Below, piece after piece: positions 1 to 8,507 of a stretch of DNA of 16,185 nt (within the stretch, counting starts at the first letter, position 1; every line of letters starts with the position of its first letter). The notes under the pieces are model-generated. The model saw nothing but the letters and a program-made list of their open reading frames with translations. It made no database searches and had not been told where the DNA came from. Position numbers and translations under genes: made by a program. Source of the stretch: an uncultured Arcobacter sp. (GTDB lineage: Bacteria > Campylobacterota > Campylobacteria > Campylobacterales > Arcobacteraceae); the NCBI GenBank assembly GCA_937860115.1, contig CALMBI010000232.1, positions 1 through 16,185 of the forward strand. The letters run 5' to 3'.

Positions 1-1
1 A

Positions 2-637
2 AATGGAAATACTTATCGATATGGAATTGAGCTCAAAAATTGGGGTGGATTAGCTAGAAAAAGTGGTGCTAAACTCCCCTCTTTTATGAATAAAGATGAA
101 GTAAATCGTTTTATAGAAGCTATCAATCAATATCCTTATAAAAATCCGATTTTAGCTTCAAGAAATCGTTTAATCCTAAAAACTATCCTTTATACAGGGA
201 TTAGGGTTGGAGAGGCGATCAATATCAAAGTAAAAGATTTTATCAAAGATACTGATGCTTACATGATCCAAGTAAGAGGAAAAGGAAATAAACCTAGAGT
301 TGTGATGATTAAAGAAAATATAATAAAAAATGATCTATTACATTGGCTTTCACATAGAAATTGTGATGACAATCTCTTTTTTTGCAACCAAAAAAAGACA
401 AAACTTACTCAAGCTTATATTGGAAGACTTGTTGAACAAATTTTACTTAGTATTGGGATAAGAAAAGAAAAAAACTGTGCGCATATGCTTCGTCATACTT
501 TTGCGACACTTTTATATCAAAAAAGTAAAGATTTGATTTTAGTTCAAGAATCTTTAGGACATAGTGATATTAATACCTCTAGGATCTATACTCATTTCGA
601 TCAAGCACAACTCAGAAAAACAACGGATATCTTTTGA
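2..637 (+). CDS. xerH: XerH-like tyrosine recombinase, 5' end cut off by the window
   Basis: Site-specific tyrosine recombinase, most likely the single-recombinase XerH that resolves chromosome dimers at difH in Campylobacterota. The frame is open from base 2 with no stop, so the ATG at 86 is probably internal and the N-terminal DNA-binding domain lies mostly outside the window. Counting from that ATG, the catalytic set is complete: Arg40 (TGIRVGEA), Lys66 in the beta-hairpin (RGKGNKP), His133 and Arg136 (HMLRHTFAT), His159 (LGHSD) and the nucleophile Tyr168 (RIYTHF, codon 587-589). The stop overlaps the TTG start of the next gene. The XerH assignment, rather than XerC/D or an integrase, rests on the residues before and around Met1 (KLPSFMNKDEVNRF) and on the housekeeping neighbours. 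I saw no dif-like site in the visible part. Confidence 0.88.
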   Translation, partial: NGNTYRYGIELKNWGGLARKSGAKLPSFMNKDEVNRFIEAINQYPYKNPILASRNRLILKTILYTGIRVGEAINIKVKDFIKDTDAYMIQVRGKGNKPRVVMIKENIIKNDLLHWLSHRNCDDNLFFCNQKKTKLTQAYIGRLVEQILLSIGIRKEKNCAHMLRHTFATLLYQKSKDLILVQESLGHSDINTSRIYTHFDQAQLRKTTDIF

Positions 638-1389
638 AAAAGAAATTATTTATTCCATATTTGTTCTGTATGGGTCTTACTTTACTTTTTGGAACACAAG
701 AACCACAACAATGGGGAGAAAATGTAAGTGGCGTTTCAACGCATTTTAATACCACAAAAAAAGAGATCGCACTCACTTTTGATGCTTGCGGAGGAACACC
801 ATTTAGTAAAGGATATGATAAAGAATTGATCGATTTTTTGATCAAAAATAAAATACCAGCCACCCTATTTTTAAATACTGGTTGGATTGAAGCTAATCCA
901 AATCTTTTTAAAGAATTACACAAAAATAGTTTGTTTGAGCTTGAAAATCATGGCACACAGCATCGCCCTCTTTCGATCAATGGTAAATCTATTTATAATA
1001 GAAAAGGGACTGTCTCAAAAGAAGAGGTTATCCATGAAGTCCAAAACAACAATCTTGTTTTTAAACAAAATAACTATTCCAAACCATTATTTTTTAGAAG
1101 TGGTACAGCTTATTATGATGAGATTGCAGTCGATGTTGTCAAAAAAGAGTTGAAGATGATAATTGCTGGATTTAGTATCAATAGTGATTATGGCGCATTA
1201 GCATCAAAAGAGACGATTAAATCAAATTTATTAAAAGCAAAATCAGGAGATATTGTAATTGCTCATATGAATCATCCTGAAGGTTTTACTGCTGAGGGAT
1301 TTATGGAAGGATTGGAAATATTAAAGCAAAATGGTTTCTCTTTTGTATTGCTGAAAGATATTAAAAATAACCTTATCTACACTCCTTAG
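634..1389 (+). CDS. Secreted polysaccharide deacetylase (NodB/CE4 fold)
   Basis: Predicted carbohydrate esterase family 4 enzyme that removes N- or O-acetyl groups from a polysaccharide, probably in the periplasm. Residues 1-20 form a basic, hydrophobic signal peptide (KKK, then LFIPYLFCMGLTLLFG). NodB motifs follow in order: motif 1 TFDACGG with the catalytic-base Asp50; motif 2 His106-x3-His110 (NHGTQH), the metal ligands; motif 3 with Arg155 (FFRSG); Asp185 (INSDYG); and motif 5 with His211 and His214 (IAHMNH). The second Asp of the usual TFDD motif is Ala51, a variant seen in some CE4 members, so metal binding may differ. The start is TTG at 634 and overlaps the xerH stop (TTGA). The substrate (peptidoglycan or a surface glycan) cannot be told from sequence. 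Confidence 0.85.
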   Translation: MKKKLFIPYLFCMGLTLLFGTQEPQQWGENVSGVSTHFNTTKKEIALTFDACGGTPFSKGYDKELIDFLIKNKIPATLFLNTGWIEANPNLFKELHKNSLFELENHGTQHRPLSINGKSIYNRKGTVSKEEVIHEVQNNNLVFKQNNYSKPLFFRSGTAYYDEIAVDVVKKELKMIIAGFSINSDYGALASKETIKSNLLKAKSGDIVIAHMNHPEGFTAEGFMEGLEILKQNGFSFVLLKDIKNNLIYTP

Positions 1390-1425
1390 ATAAAGACAAC
1401 TAATCTAACCATAAATCTAAAAAGA

Positions 1426-1431
1426 TACAAT
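1426..1431 (+). promoter_or_regulatory. Possible -10 box (TACAAT) for ligA
   Basis: GATACAATAG lies in the 48-base gap before ligA and matches a sigma-70 -10 element in five of six bases. Start of transcription would be expected about seven bases downstream, at or beside the A of the ligA ATG at 1438, which would make the message leaderless. There is no clear Shine-Dalgarno sequence before that ATG. No good -35 box is visible, but Campylobacterota promoters often lack one. It may be a chance match. Confidence 0.35.
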
Positions 1432-1437
1432 AGTAAA

Positions 1438-3399
1438 ATGATAGAAAATGAAATTATTTATAAAGAAAAAATCGAATTATTAAACAAATGGGCAATAGCA
1501 TATTATACGCAAGATAATCCACTTGCAACGGATGAAGAATATGATATTTTATATCGTAAAATAGTAGCATATGAAAATGCAAATAACTTTATCGCCTCAA
1601 ACTCTCCAACACAAAGAGTTGGTGGTCTAGTGCTTGATGAATTTCAAAAAGCTTCCCATTTAAGTCGTATGTGGTCTCAAGAGGATATCTTTAATGATGA
1701 TGAATTAGAAGATTGGATAAAAAGAGCCGCAAAGGTGATCGATATGAGCAAAACAGCACTTGTTTGTGAACCTAAATTTGATGGAGCAAGTCTTAATCTT
1801 ATCTATGAAAATGGTCTTCTCAAGCAAGCGATCACAAGGGGTGATGGTTCTATTGGTGAGGATGTAACAAACAATGTAAAAACAATCACTTCCATACCAC
1901 TTTCAATTGAATATAAAGGACTTATTGAAATAAGAGGTGAAGTTGTTATTAAAAAAAGTGATTTTGAGGCTATAAACCTAGAAAGGTTAGCAAATAACGA
2001 ACCAACGTTTGCAAATCCAAGAAATGCAGCAGCTGGAAGTTTAAGACAACTTGATTCTGCAATTACCGCAAAAAGAAAACTTTTTTTTCAAGTCTGGGGA
2101 ATTGGTGTCCAAAATATGGGATTTGAAACATATTCACAAATGTTGGAATACATTTATAGTTTAGGATTTGCAAAACCTCCACTATTAAAGGTCTGCACTA
2201 GTTTTAAAGATATTCAAGATATTTACACACAAATATTACAATCTAGAGATTCTTTAGAAATGGGTCTTGATGGTATGGTGATAAAGATCGACAATCTACT
2301 CTATCAAGATGATCTTGGATATACAGTTAAATACCCTAGATGGTCATGTGCTTATAAGTTTCCTGCTGTTGAAAAGATTACGCAAGTAAAAGATATTATT
2401 TTACAAGTTGGTAGAACTGGTGCTATTACGCCTGTCGCATCCGTAACACCCACTTTAATCGATGGCTCAACCGTAAGTCGTGCAACTTTGCATAATTTTG
2501 ATGAGATAGAAAGATTGGATCTTAAAATTGGGGATTATGTAATTATTATTAAAAGTGGAGATATTATCCCAAAAATCACAAAAGTATTGACTGATCGAAG
2601 AGTTGGAGATGAAAAAGATATCATACGTCCTACTTTATGTCCAACATGTCAAAAAGAGCTTCTTGATGAAGGGATACTTATCAAATGTCAAAATATGGAG
2701 TGTCCAGATAGAGTTATTAATAGCATAATCTATTTTGCTAGTAAAAACTGCATGAATATCGATGGGCTTGGCAATAAAATAGTTGAACTACTTGTTAATA
2801 AAGGAAAAATCAAAGATATTTTAGATCTTTATAGTTTACAATATGAGGATCTTGATGGATTGGAAAGTTTTAAAGAGAAAAAAATCAATAATCTTTTACT
2901 GTCTATAGAAAATACAAAACACACAGAACTTCATAGGCTTATTAATGCACTTGGGATTGAGCATATTGGTGAAGTTGCAAGCAAACAACTTTGTGATAGA
3001 TTTGGTAAAAATATTTTGGATGTAAATGAAACTGACCTTTTAGAACTTGAGGGGATTGGCACCCAAATGAGTGATTCGTTTTTAGAGTTTGTAAGGGTTA
3101 ATAGAGAAATTATAGAAAAATTATTTGAGATCATTGAGCCTACAATCAAAGAAAAAATTGAAGCAAAAGAGAATCTTTTTAAAGCAAAAACTGTAGTATT
3201 AACAGGAACAATGTCAAAAAATAGAGATGAGATCAAAAAGATTTTAGAAGAACTTGGAGCAAAAATAGCCTCATCTGTTTCTAAAAAAACAGATTTTGTG
3301 ATCTATGGTGAGGATGCTGGAAGTAAGTATGATAAGGCAATTGCACTTGGTGTAGCTGTTTTGGATGAAATAGAATTTAATAATATAATTGGAGAATAG
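1438..3399 (+). CDS. ligA: NAD-dependent DNA ligase LigA
   Basis: Seals nicks in DNA using NAD+ during replication and repair. All domains are present in 653 residues, close to the usual length. NMN-binding Ia domain at about 1-65 (DEEYDILY); adenylation domain with the nucleophile Lys113 in EPKFDGAS, then TRGDGSIGEDVT and NPRNAAAGSLRQ; OB fold at about 315-390 (VGRTGAITPVA, SRATLHN); four-cysteine zinc finger Cys401, Cys404, Cys417, Cys422; helix-hairpin-helix repeats at about 430-560; C-terminal BRCT domain at about 578-653. In Ia, the place of E. coli His23 seems to hold Tyr (AYYTQDNP), probably a lineage trait. It is in the same frame as the upstream deacetylase, 48 bases away, and no other start codon lies between the deacetylase stop and 1438. 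Confidence 0.97.
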   Translation: MIENEIIYKEKIELLNKWAIAYYTQDNPLATDEEYDILYRKIVAYENANNFIASNSPTQRVGGLVLDEFQKASHLSRMWSQEDIFNDDELEDWIKRAAKVIDMSKTALVCEPKFDGASLNLIYENGLLKQAITRGDGSIGEDVTNNVKTITSIPLSIEYKGLIEIRGEVVIKKSDFEAINLERLANNEPTFANPRNAAAGSLRQLDSAITAKRKLFFQVWGIGVQNMGFETYSQMLEYIYSLGFAKPPLLKVCTSFKDIQDIYTQILQSRDSLEMGLDGMVIKIDNLLYQDDLGYTVKYPRWSCAYKFPAVEKITQVKDIILQVGRTGAITPVASVTPTLIDGSTVSRATLHNFDEIERLDLKIGDYVIIIKSGDIIPKITKVLTDRRVGDEKDIIRPTLCPTCQKELLDEGILIKCQNMECPDRVINSIIYFASKNCMNIDGLGNKIVELLVNKGKIKDILDLYSLQYEDLDGLESFKEKKINNLLLSIENTKHTELHRLINALGIEHIGEVASKQLCDRFGKNILDVNETDLLELEGIGTQMSDSFLEFVRVNREIIEKLFEIIEPTIKEKIEAKENLFKAKTVVLTGTMSKNRDEIKKILEELGAKIASSVSKKTDFVIYGEDAGSKYDKAIALGVAVLDEIEFNNIIGE

Positions 3400-3402
3400 A
3401 TT

Positions 3403-4458
3403 TTGAGTGGTTTTTTAGTTTTTTTACTGGTATTATCTGTACTAGTGTTTGTCCATGAGCTTGGGCATTTTAGTGTTGCAAGATATTTTGGTGTAACTGT
3501 ACATCAGTTTTCTATCGGATTTGGTCCAAAATTGGTGAGCAAATATTGGAAAGGTACAAATTGGAGCATATCACTTATTCCACTTGGTGGATATGTACAG
3601 ATGAAGGGGCAAGAGGATTTGGATCCCGCTAAAACAAGTATGGATAAAGATAGCTATTCTGTTTTAACGCCAACAAAAAGGATCTTTATTTTATTAGCAG
3701 GTCCATTTGCAAATTTCATATTAGCATTTTTTCTATATATTTTTGTTGGTATGATGGAGCATAATGAACTTGGAAATCAAATAGGTAAAGTAATCAAAGA
3801 TTCCCCTGCTTATAGTGGTGGACTTCGAGATGGTGATAAAGTGATTTCGATCAATGATAATCAAGTTGTGGTGTGGAGTGATCTTCAAAAAATAATCAAA
3901 GCAGATCAAGAGGATGAGAGACTTTATATGACAGTTGATCGAAATAGTACACAACTTACTTTTGTAGTGATTCCTAAAATGCTTGAAACCAAAAACATCT
4001 TTGGCGAGGTTGAGTATCGAAAAATGATAGGAATCTCCCCTGGTAATATCACTTCGATCTCTTATGATTTTTTTGGTAGCTTGGCTTATGGGTGGGATAA
4101 AACAGTAGAATCAAGTATGCTAATATTTCAAGGGCTTCAAAAATTACTCCAAGGGATCGTACCTAGTAGTGAAGTTGGTGGTGTGATCTCTATAGGAAAA
4201 GTGATCTCTGATGCAAGTGATACAGGGATCGTATCTCTCTTTTTGATCGCTGCTTTGATCTCTGTTAATCTTGGAGTGCTCAATCTCCTCCCTATTCCAG
4301 CACTTGATGGTGGACATATCATGTTTAACATCTATGAGCTTCTTACAAAAAGAAAACCAAGCGAAAAAGTATTGATCAATCTAACAATTGGTGGATGGGT
4401 AATTTTGATAGGTCTTATGGTGCTTGGGCTCTATAATGATATTAATAGATTTTTCTAA
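3403..4458 (+). CDS. rseP: RseP-type site-2 membrane metalloprotease
   Basis: Intramembrane zinc protease of the M50/RseP family, which cuts transmembrane segments such as anti-sigma factors or signal-peptide remnants. The zinc motif HELGH (His18-Glu19, His22) sits in the first membrane helix. The third ligand region is NLLPIPALDGGH, with Asp302. One PDZ domain lies at about 125-190 (GKVIKDSPAYSGGLRDGDKVISIN), against two in E. coli RseP; 351 residues is usual for single-PDZ members. Further membrane helices are at about 93-117, 277-300 and 328-345. The start is TTG at 3403, with GGAG at 3391-3394 eight bases upstream inside the end of ligA. It follows ligA by three bases, so co-transcription is likely. 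No sigma-E or anti-sigma gene is nearby, so the substrate is unknown. Confidence 0.94.
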   Translation: MSGFLVFLLVLSVLVFVHELGHFSVARYFGVTVHQFSIGFGPKLVSKYWKGTNWSISLIPLGGYVQMKGQEDLDPAKTSMDKDSYSVLTPTKRIFILLAGPFANFILAFFLYIFVGMMEHNELGNQIGKVIKDSPAYSGGLRDGDKVISINDNQVVVWSDLQKIIKADQEDERLYMTVDRNSTQLTFVVIPKMLETKNIFGEVEYRKMIGISPGNITSISYDFFGSLAYGWDKTVESSMLIFQGLQKLLQGIVPSSEVGGVISIGKVISDASDTGIVSLFLIAALISVNLGVLNLLPIPALDGGHIMFNIYELLTKRKPSEKVLINLTIGGWVILIGLMVLGLYNDINRFF

Positions 4459-4470
4459 TAAAGGGATAAA

Positions 4471-5160
4471 ATGTTAACAAAAGAGAATGCGATACAAAAT
4501 CTTGATGAGCTAATAAAACGAGTTGAATTTGCAAGATTGCAAGTGAGTGGACATAAGATTGTACAAATAGTAGGTGTTAGTAAATATAATACAAGCGAAG
4601 ATGTTACTTGTGTTTATAATGCTGGGCAACGAGCTTTTGGGGAAAATAAAGTACAAGATCTAAAATCAAAACAAGATGAGCTAAATGATCTTCCAATTTC
4701 ATGGCATTTTATAGGGACTTTACAAAAAAATAAAATCAACAATCTTATCGATGCAAATCCTACCCTTACACACTCACTTGATAGTTTAGATCTTGCTATG
4801 GAGCTTGATAAAAAATTGGCCCAGAAAAATAAAACAATGAATTGTCTTTTGCAAATCAATAGTAGCTATGAGGATTCAAAAAGTGGTGTTGATCCAAAGG
4901 ATGCAGTTGAAATCTATAAAACTATTCAAAAAGAGTGTTCAAATATCACTTTAAAAGGTGTAATGACAATTGGAGCAAATAGTGAAAATAAAAACGAGAT
5001 CATGAAAAGTTTTACGCTTACAAAAGAGATCTTTGATCAGTGTCCAGATGCAACAATTTGCTCTATGGGGATGAGTGGAGATTTTGAACTAGCTATTGCA
5101 TGTGGTTCAAATATGATACGAGTTGGTAGTGGATTATTTAAAAAGAACGAAGATCTCTAG
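4471..5160 (+). CDS. yggS: YggS/PLPBP family pyridoxal-phosphate-binding protein
   Basis: Single-domain PLP protein with the fold of the alanine racemase N-terminal barrel. The family maintains vitamin B6 and amino/keto acid balance and has no firmly known enzyme reaction. PLP would be bound by Lys38 in VGVSKYN. Other family blocks visible are FGENKVQDL (57-65), WHFIGTLQKNK (79-88), LKGVMTIGA (161-169) and the phosphate-binding end SMGMSGDFELAIACGS...RVGSGLF (198-223). The length of 229 is normal. The start is ATG with AAGGG at 4461-4465, six to seven bases away. It is last in the plus-strand run and is followed at once by a hairpin and T-tract. Confidence 0.94.
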   Translation: MLTKENAIQNLDELIKRVEFARLQVSGHKIVQIVGVSKYNTSEDVTCVYNAGQRAFGENKVQDLKSKQDELNDLPISWHFIGTLQKNKINNLIDANPTLTHSLDSLDLAMELDKKLAQKNKTMNCLLQINSSYEDSKSGVDPKDAVEIYKTIQKECSNITLKGVMTIGANSENKNEIMKSFTLTKEIFDQCPDATICSMGMSGDFELAIACGSNMIRVGSGLFKKNEDL

Positions 5161-5176
5161 AAGTTTGTTAGTGGAT

Positions 5177-5204
5177 ATAAAGTATGACTACTTTATTGTT
5201 TTTT
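5177..5204 (+). terminator. AT-rich intrinsic terminator after yggS
   Basis: A perfect 8-base-pair stem (ATAAAGTA at 5177-5184, TACTTTAT at 5189-5196) closes a TGAC loop and is followed by TG and six T at 5199-5204. Only one G-C pair supports the stem, so it is weak by itself but well placed, 17 bases after the yggS stop. The right arm contains the stop codon of the converging minus-strand gene. The minus strand has no T-tract after the hairpin, so the signal seems to work in one direction only. Confidence 0.6.
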
Positions 5205-6284
5205 AACCCATCTGGTAAATAATCTATCTGGTATAATCTGAGGATCTATCGCTTCATTTTTTATAAGATGATTTACTAATTGTTTTGCAAGATATGGTGC
5301 TAACACAAATCCTCTACCACCAACTCCATTTATAATGTACAGATTTTCATATCTTTCGAATCGTGAATGATCTACATGTGTTCCATTTTTGAGATATGGA
5401 AATTTTTCTATCGTTTTAGCACTATTTATTAATGTTCCGACTATTGGAAAATAATCACTACTACCAGCCCTAGCTCCACCGTGTAATTTTATGACATTAA
5501 TATTTTCTAGCTTCAAAATATCACTTGCTTTTTCTAAAAGCTCTTTTGTATCTTCTTCGCTCACTTCCCTATCGATTTCAAATCTATTATGTGTTGCACC
5601 AATTGAGACTTGATAAAGATTTTTCTCTAATTGAATAGACCTAGAAACTGAACACTCTTTATGATAATTAGTTTCAACTTTTGTTGTTGTTTCAATATCT
5701 ATTCGCTGACCCCAAACAGCTCTTATATCAATATAATGCTCATTAAGCAATGATAGATTTGCTCCCGTAGCCAAAATAAGTTTTTTGGTTTTTACACTAT
5801 TATTTAATATCCAGATATCATCTTGATATGTGATCGTTGTGATCTCAAGATTGAATAATTTTTCTATATCTTTTGTGAGCAATCTACAAATTTCACCACT
5901 ATTGACCACTGAGCCGATTGGGAAAAAATATCCATCTTCTTTTTCCTCAAAAGGAAAATCCATATAGGGAATATAACTTTGAAACTTCTCTTGATCAATT
6001 GTATCTTTTGGGATTCTTATAGTTCCACAATTGTCTATACAATCTGGGGTATATTTTTTGTAAAATTCTACCGCATAAGGGAGTGAATGCGTTATAAGAT
6101 CTTTAAAGTTATTTGGTTTTCCTAGTAGTGGAGATAAAAATGCACCAGCTGCCCCACTCGCCCCTTTTGCTACTTCTTCGAGTTTATCGATAAGTAAAAT
6201 ATTTTTCGTGTAGTGTGAGAGTTCAAAGGCAGTGGCTGATCCACTGATCCCGCCACCAACTATAATATAATCGTATATTTTCAA
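5193..6284 (-). CDS. FAD-dependent oxidoreductase of the DAO family, like the C-terminal half of MnmC
   Basis: Flavoprotein of the D-amino-acid-oxidase superfamily. The N-terminal dinucleotide-binding motif is VGGGISGSATAFEL (9-22) with Asp33 ending strand 2. A second FAD-binding segment is LILATGANLS (169-178), and the C-terminal FAD contact is INGVGGRGFVLAPYLA (318-333). The block ASGAAGAFLSPLLGK (42-56) and the C-terminal GGRGF region resemble the oxidase half of MnmC, which converts the cmnm5 side chain of wobble uridine in tRNA to nm5; that role is inferred. The methyltransferase half usual in fused MnmC is absent from this 363-residue protein and from the window. ThiO-like glycine oxidase is the main alternative. 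It starts with TTG, nine bases after glyS, so it is probably the end of that operon. Confidence 0.78.
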   Translation of the reverse strand: MKIYDYIIVGGGISGSATAFELSHYTKNILLIDKLEEVAKGASGAAGAFLSPLLGKPNNFKDLITHSLPYAVEFYKKYTPDCIDNCGTIRIPKDTIDQEKFQSYIPYMDFPFEEKEDGYFFPIGSVVNSGEICRLLTKDIEKLFNLEITTITYQDDIWILNNSVKTKKLILATGANLSLLNEHYIDIRAVWGQRIDIETTTKVETNYHKECSVSRSIQLEKNLYQVSIGATHNRFEIDREVSEEDTKELLEKASDILKLENINVIKLHGGARAGSSDYFPIVGTLINSAKTIEKFPYLKNGTHVDHSRFERYENLYIINGVGGRGFVLAPYLAKQLVNHLIKNEAIDPQIIPDRLFTRWVKKQ

Positions 6285-6293
6285 GAAAAGTAC

Positions 6294-8312
6294 TTAGATT
6301 GTAATCTCTTTTAGATCTGCTATATTTTTAAATGCGATATAGACTAGTCCGATCAGGTTTTTTCTATTTTGTTTTATAGCTTCATTTTCATGATTTACAA
6401 ATACATTTGCAAAGAAATTATCCAAACTAGGTTTTAAAGAAAAAAGCGCTTCCAACTCTTCATCATAAGTAGGATATTGTTTTGATACAACACGATTGTA
6501 TTGATTAAATAAAACACTCTCTTCACTGTTTTCAAACAATGATTCATTAACACTGATTCTATTATCAAGGTTTAGATCTTTGATGATATTTGCAACTCTT
6601 TTGAAAGTTGAACTAAATTCACTAAAATCACTACTATTGACAATTGGATTGAGTGCATAGATTTTTTGAGATATTTTTAAGATATCCCCTTCCCCACTAG
6701 CAAGGACAGCTTTTACAACACTTGGATTGATATCACCAAAAATTTTAAATAGTCTATCATTGAAAAATTCTACAACTTTTTTGCTATCAAGATTGTTATA
6801 ATTGTTTGATAAATCATCAATCATTTTGTATATGTTTAAATTGTATTTATTATTTATACAAATCCTAACTATTCCAGCTGCAGCACGTCTTAGTGCAAAT
6901 GGATCTCTACTTCCTGTAGGTACCATTCCTAGGCTAAATAGAGCCAAAAGATTGTCTATTTTATTTGAAAGTGCTACGATTGAACTAAATAAACTTGATG
7001 GGATTTCACTCTCTTCACCTGTTGGTAAATATTGCTCTTTAAGTGCTATACAAAGTCTTTCATCTTCTTTTGCTAAAGTTGCATAGTAATATCCCATAAG
7101 ACCTTGAAGCTCAGTAAACTCATACACCATATCTGTTGTAAGATCGGCCTTACTTATCATAATAGTTTTAGCTAAAAGTTCTTTTTCTGCTAAACCTAAA
7201 GTGTTAGCTAGATAATTCCCTATAACAGCTTCCCTTTCACATTTATTGTATAAACTTCCAAGTCCTTCAACAAATGTGATCGATTTTAGTCGTTCATTTG
7301 ATAATCCATTTTTGATATCGTTTTTCCAAAAGAACATTGCATCACTTAGTCTTGGTCTTAAAACCTTCTCATTTCCGCTAATGATTTCACTAAAATCATC
7401 AGTAAATGAATTAGAAACCACTATAAAATGATTGAGTAATTTTCCATCTCTATAAACACCAAAATATCTTTGATTTGCTTTCATTGAATTAATAATAACT
7501 TCATCTGGAAGCTCCAAAAATTCTTCATCAAATTTACCAAGTAAAGCTGTTGGATATTCTGTTATAGCTACAACCTCATCTAATAACTCCAAATCTAATT
7601 CAACTTTAATATTATGAGCTTTTTCAAGTGCAGAAATTTGATTTAAAATGATCTCTTTTCTAATCTCAGGATAGAGGATAATTGCATTGTTTTTTAAACC
7701 TTCAAAGTATTCTTGCGCATTATTAAAACTAAATTTATCATAACTTACCATTCTGTGTGGAAAGCTTGTTTTGTTAGACGTTACACTAAAAAGTGATCCA
7801 TCTATAAGCTCATCTCCAAGTAAAATAGTTAATCCCCTAATAGGTCGAATAAAGCTCTCACTTAAACTTCCCCATCTCATAGATTTTCCAAAATCAAGTT
7901 TTTTGATAAATAGATTTACCATATCATTTAAAAGATCTTTTGAGAGTTTTCCTTTTTGTTCTTTTTGGAAATATAACACTTCACCCTTATCTGTTTGTTT
8001 TGTGCTGATATTTGAGATATCAACTCCACATTTTTTAGCAAAGCCAAGAGCCGCTCCAGTTGGCTCACCATCTTTAAAAGCGATAGCTATAGGAGCTCCT
8101 AGCATCTCAACAATACTGTCATCACCTACTACTTTAAATTCTCTATGCCAAAATACCAATCTTCTTGGTGTATAGAAAAATTCAAATTCACATAAAAGAT
8201 TATTTTCTTCTAAAATTTCTGCCCATTTTTTCTCAATATTTGGTAGTTCATTTAAAAATGGAATCGCTGGTAGCTCTTCTGTAGCAATCTCTATAAGTAA
8301 TGGTTGTGTCAT
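6294..8312 (-). CDS. glyS: Glycyl-tRNA synthetase beta subunit
   Basis: Beta subunit of the bacterial alpha2-beta2 glycyl-tRNA synthetase; it binds and positions tRNA-Gly while the alpha subunit (glyQ, not in this window) activates glycine. Family blocks: LLIEIATEELPA (5-16), MRWGSLSESFIRPIRG (145-160), SMKANQRYFGV (276-286), GNEKVLRPRLSDAMFFW (313-329), the HD-like segment KADLTTDMVYEFTELQG (388-404), and SRDPFALRRAAAGIVRI (468-484), followed by the DALR-type anticodon-binding region. The length of 672 is close to usual. The start is ATG with a GGGGA Shine-Dalgarno placed inside the last codons of the upstream 63-residue gene, only three bases separating the two genes. Translation is therefore probably coupled. 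Confidence 0.97.
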   Translation of the reverse strand: MTQPLLIEIATEELPAIPFLNELPNIEKKWAEILEENNLLCEFEFFYTPRRLVFWHREFKVVGDDSIVEMLGAPIAIAFKDGEPTGAALGFAKKCGVDISNISTKQTDKGEVLYFQKEQKGKLSKDLLNDMVNLFIKKLDFGKSMRWGSLSESFIRPIRGLTILLGDELIDGSLFSVTSNKTSFPHRMVSYDKFSFNNAQEYFEGLKNNAIILYPEIRKEIILNQISALEKAHNIKVELDLELLDEVVAITEYPTALLGKFDEEFLELPDEVIINSMKANQRYFGVYRDGKLLNHFIVVSNSFTDDFSEIISGNEKVLRPRLSDAMFFWKNDIKNGLSNERLKSITFVEGLGSLYNKCEREAVIGNYLANTLGLAEKELLAKTIMISKADLTTDMVYEFTELQGLMGYYYATLAKEDERLCIALKEQYLPTGEESEIPSSLFSSIVALSNKIDNLLALFSLGMVPTGSRDPFALRRAAAGIVRICINNKYNLNIYKMIDDLSNNYNNLDSKKVVEFFNDRLFKIFGDINPSVVKAVLASGEGDILKISQKIYALNPIVNSSDFSEFSSTFKRVANIIKDLNLDNRISVNESLFENSEESVLFNQYNRVVSKQYPTYDEELEALFSLKPSLDNFFANVFVNHENEAIKQNRKNLIGLVYIAFKNIADLKEITI

Positions 8313-8315
8313 CGT

Positions 8316-8507
8316 TTATTTATCCCCTTTAGATTTTTTATTCTTTTTATTTTTTTCCAATTGATCAAGTCTCTCTTGTTCTCTTTTTTCTTGTATAGCT
8401 TTACGCTCTTTATTTTTCTCTACCATTTGTCTATTGAATCCTGCAATCACAATAAATAAGATAAATATAAATAAGATAACAGCTATAACATCAATAATCT
8501 CTTTCAT
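8316..8507 (-). CDS. Small single-pass membrane protein with a basic, charged tail
   Basis: I do not recognise the family. The 63-residue product has one hydrophobic helix at about 5-24 (IIDVIAVILFIFILFIVIAG), followed by a very charged stretch of Lys, Glu, Arg and Gln at about 29-63 that should be helical or coiled coil and ends in repeated KNKK. By the positive-inside rule the tail would be cytoplasmic. The start is ATG with AAGGA seven to eight bases upstream, inside the preceding gene, which it overlaps by 17 bases. It lies just before glyS. The good ribosome binding site and the tight packing suggest a real gene. Confidence 0.72.
   Translation of the reverse strand: MKEIIDVIAVILFIFILFIVIAGFNRQMVEKNKERKAIQEKREQERLDQLEKNKKNKKSKGDK

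Noticed and set aside
1..640. Integrase of a mobile element or genomic island
   Set aside because: The flanking genes are housekeeping, there is no tRNA or attachment repeat in view, and the sequence reads like chromosomal XerH.
4140..4280. Cluster of GATC sequences in rseP as a Dam-related signal
   Set aside because: The GATC words come from G-ending codons followed by ATC (Ile) or from ATC-type codon use, and similar frequency is seen elsewhere in the window.
6802..8175. Plus-strand open frames opposite glyS
   Set aside because: They lie antisense to a clearly conserved glyS, have unnatural composition (runs of Ser, Pro, Phe) and no ribosome binding sites.
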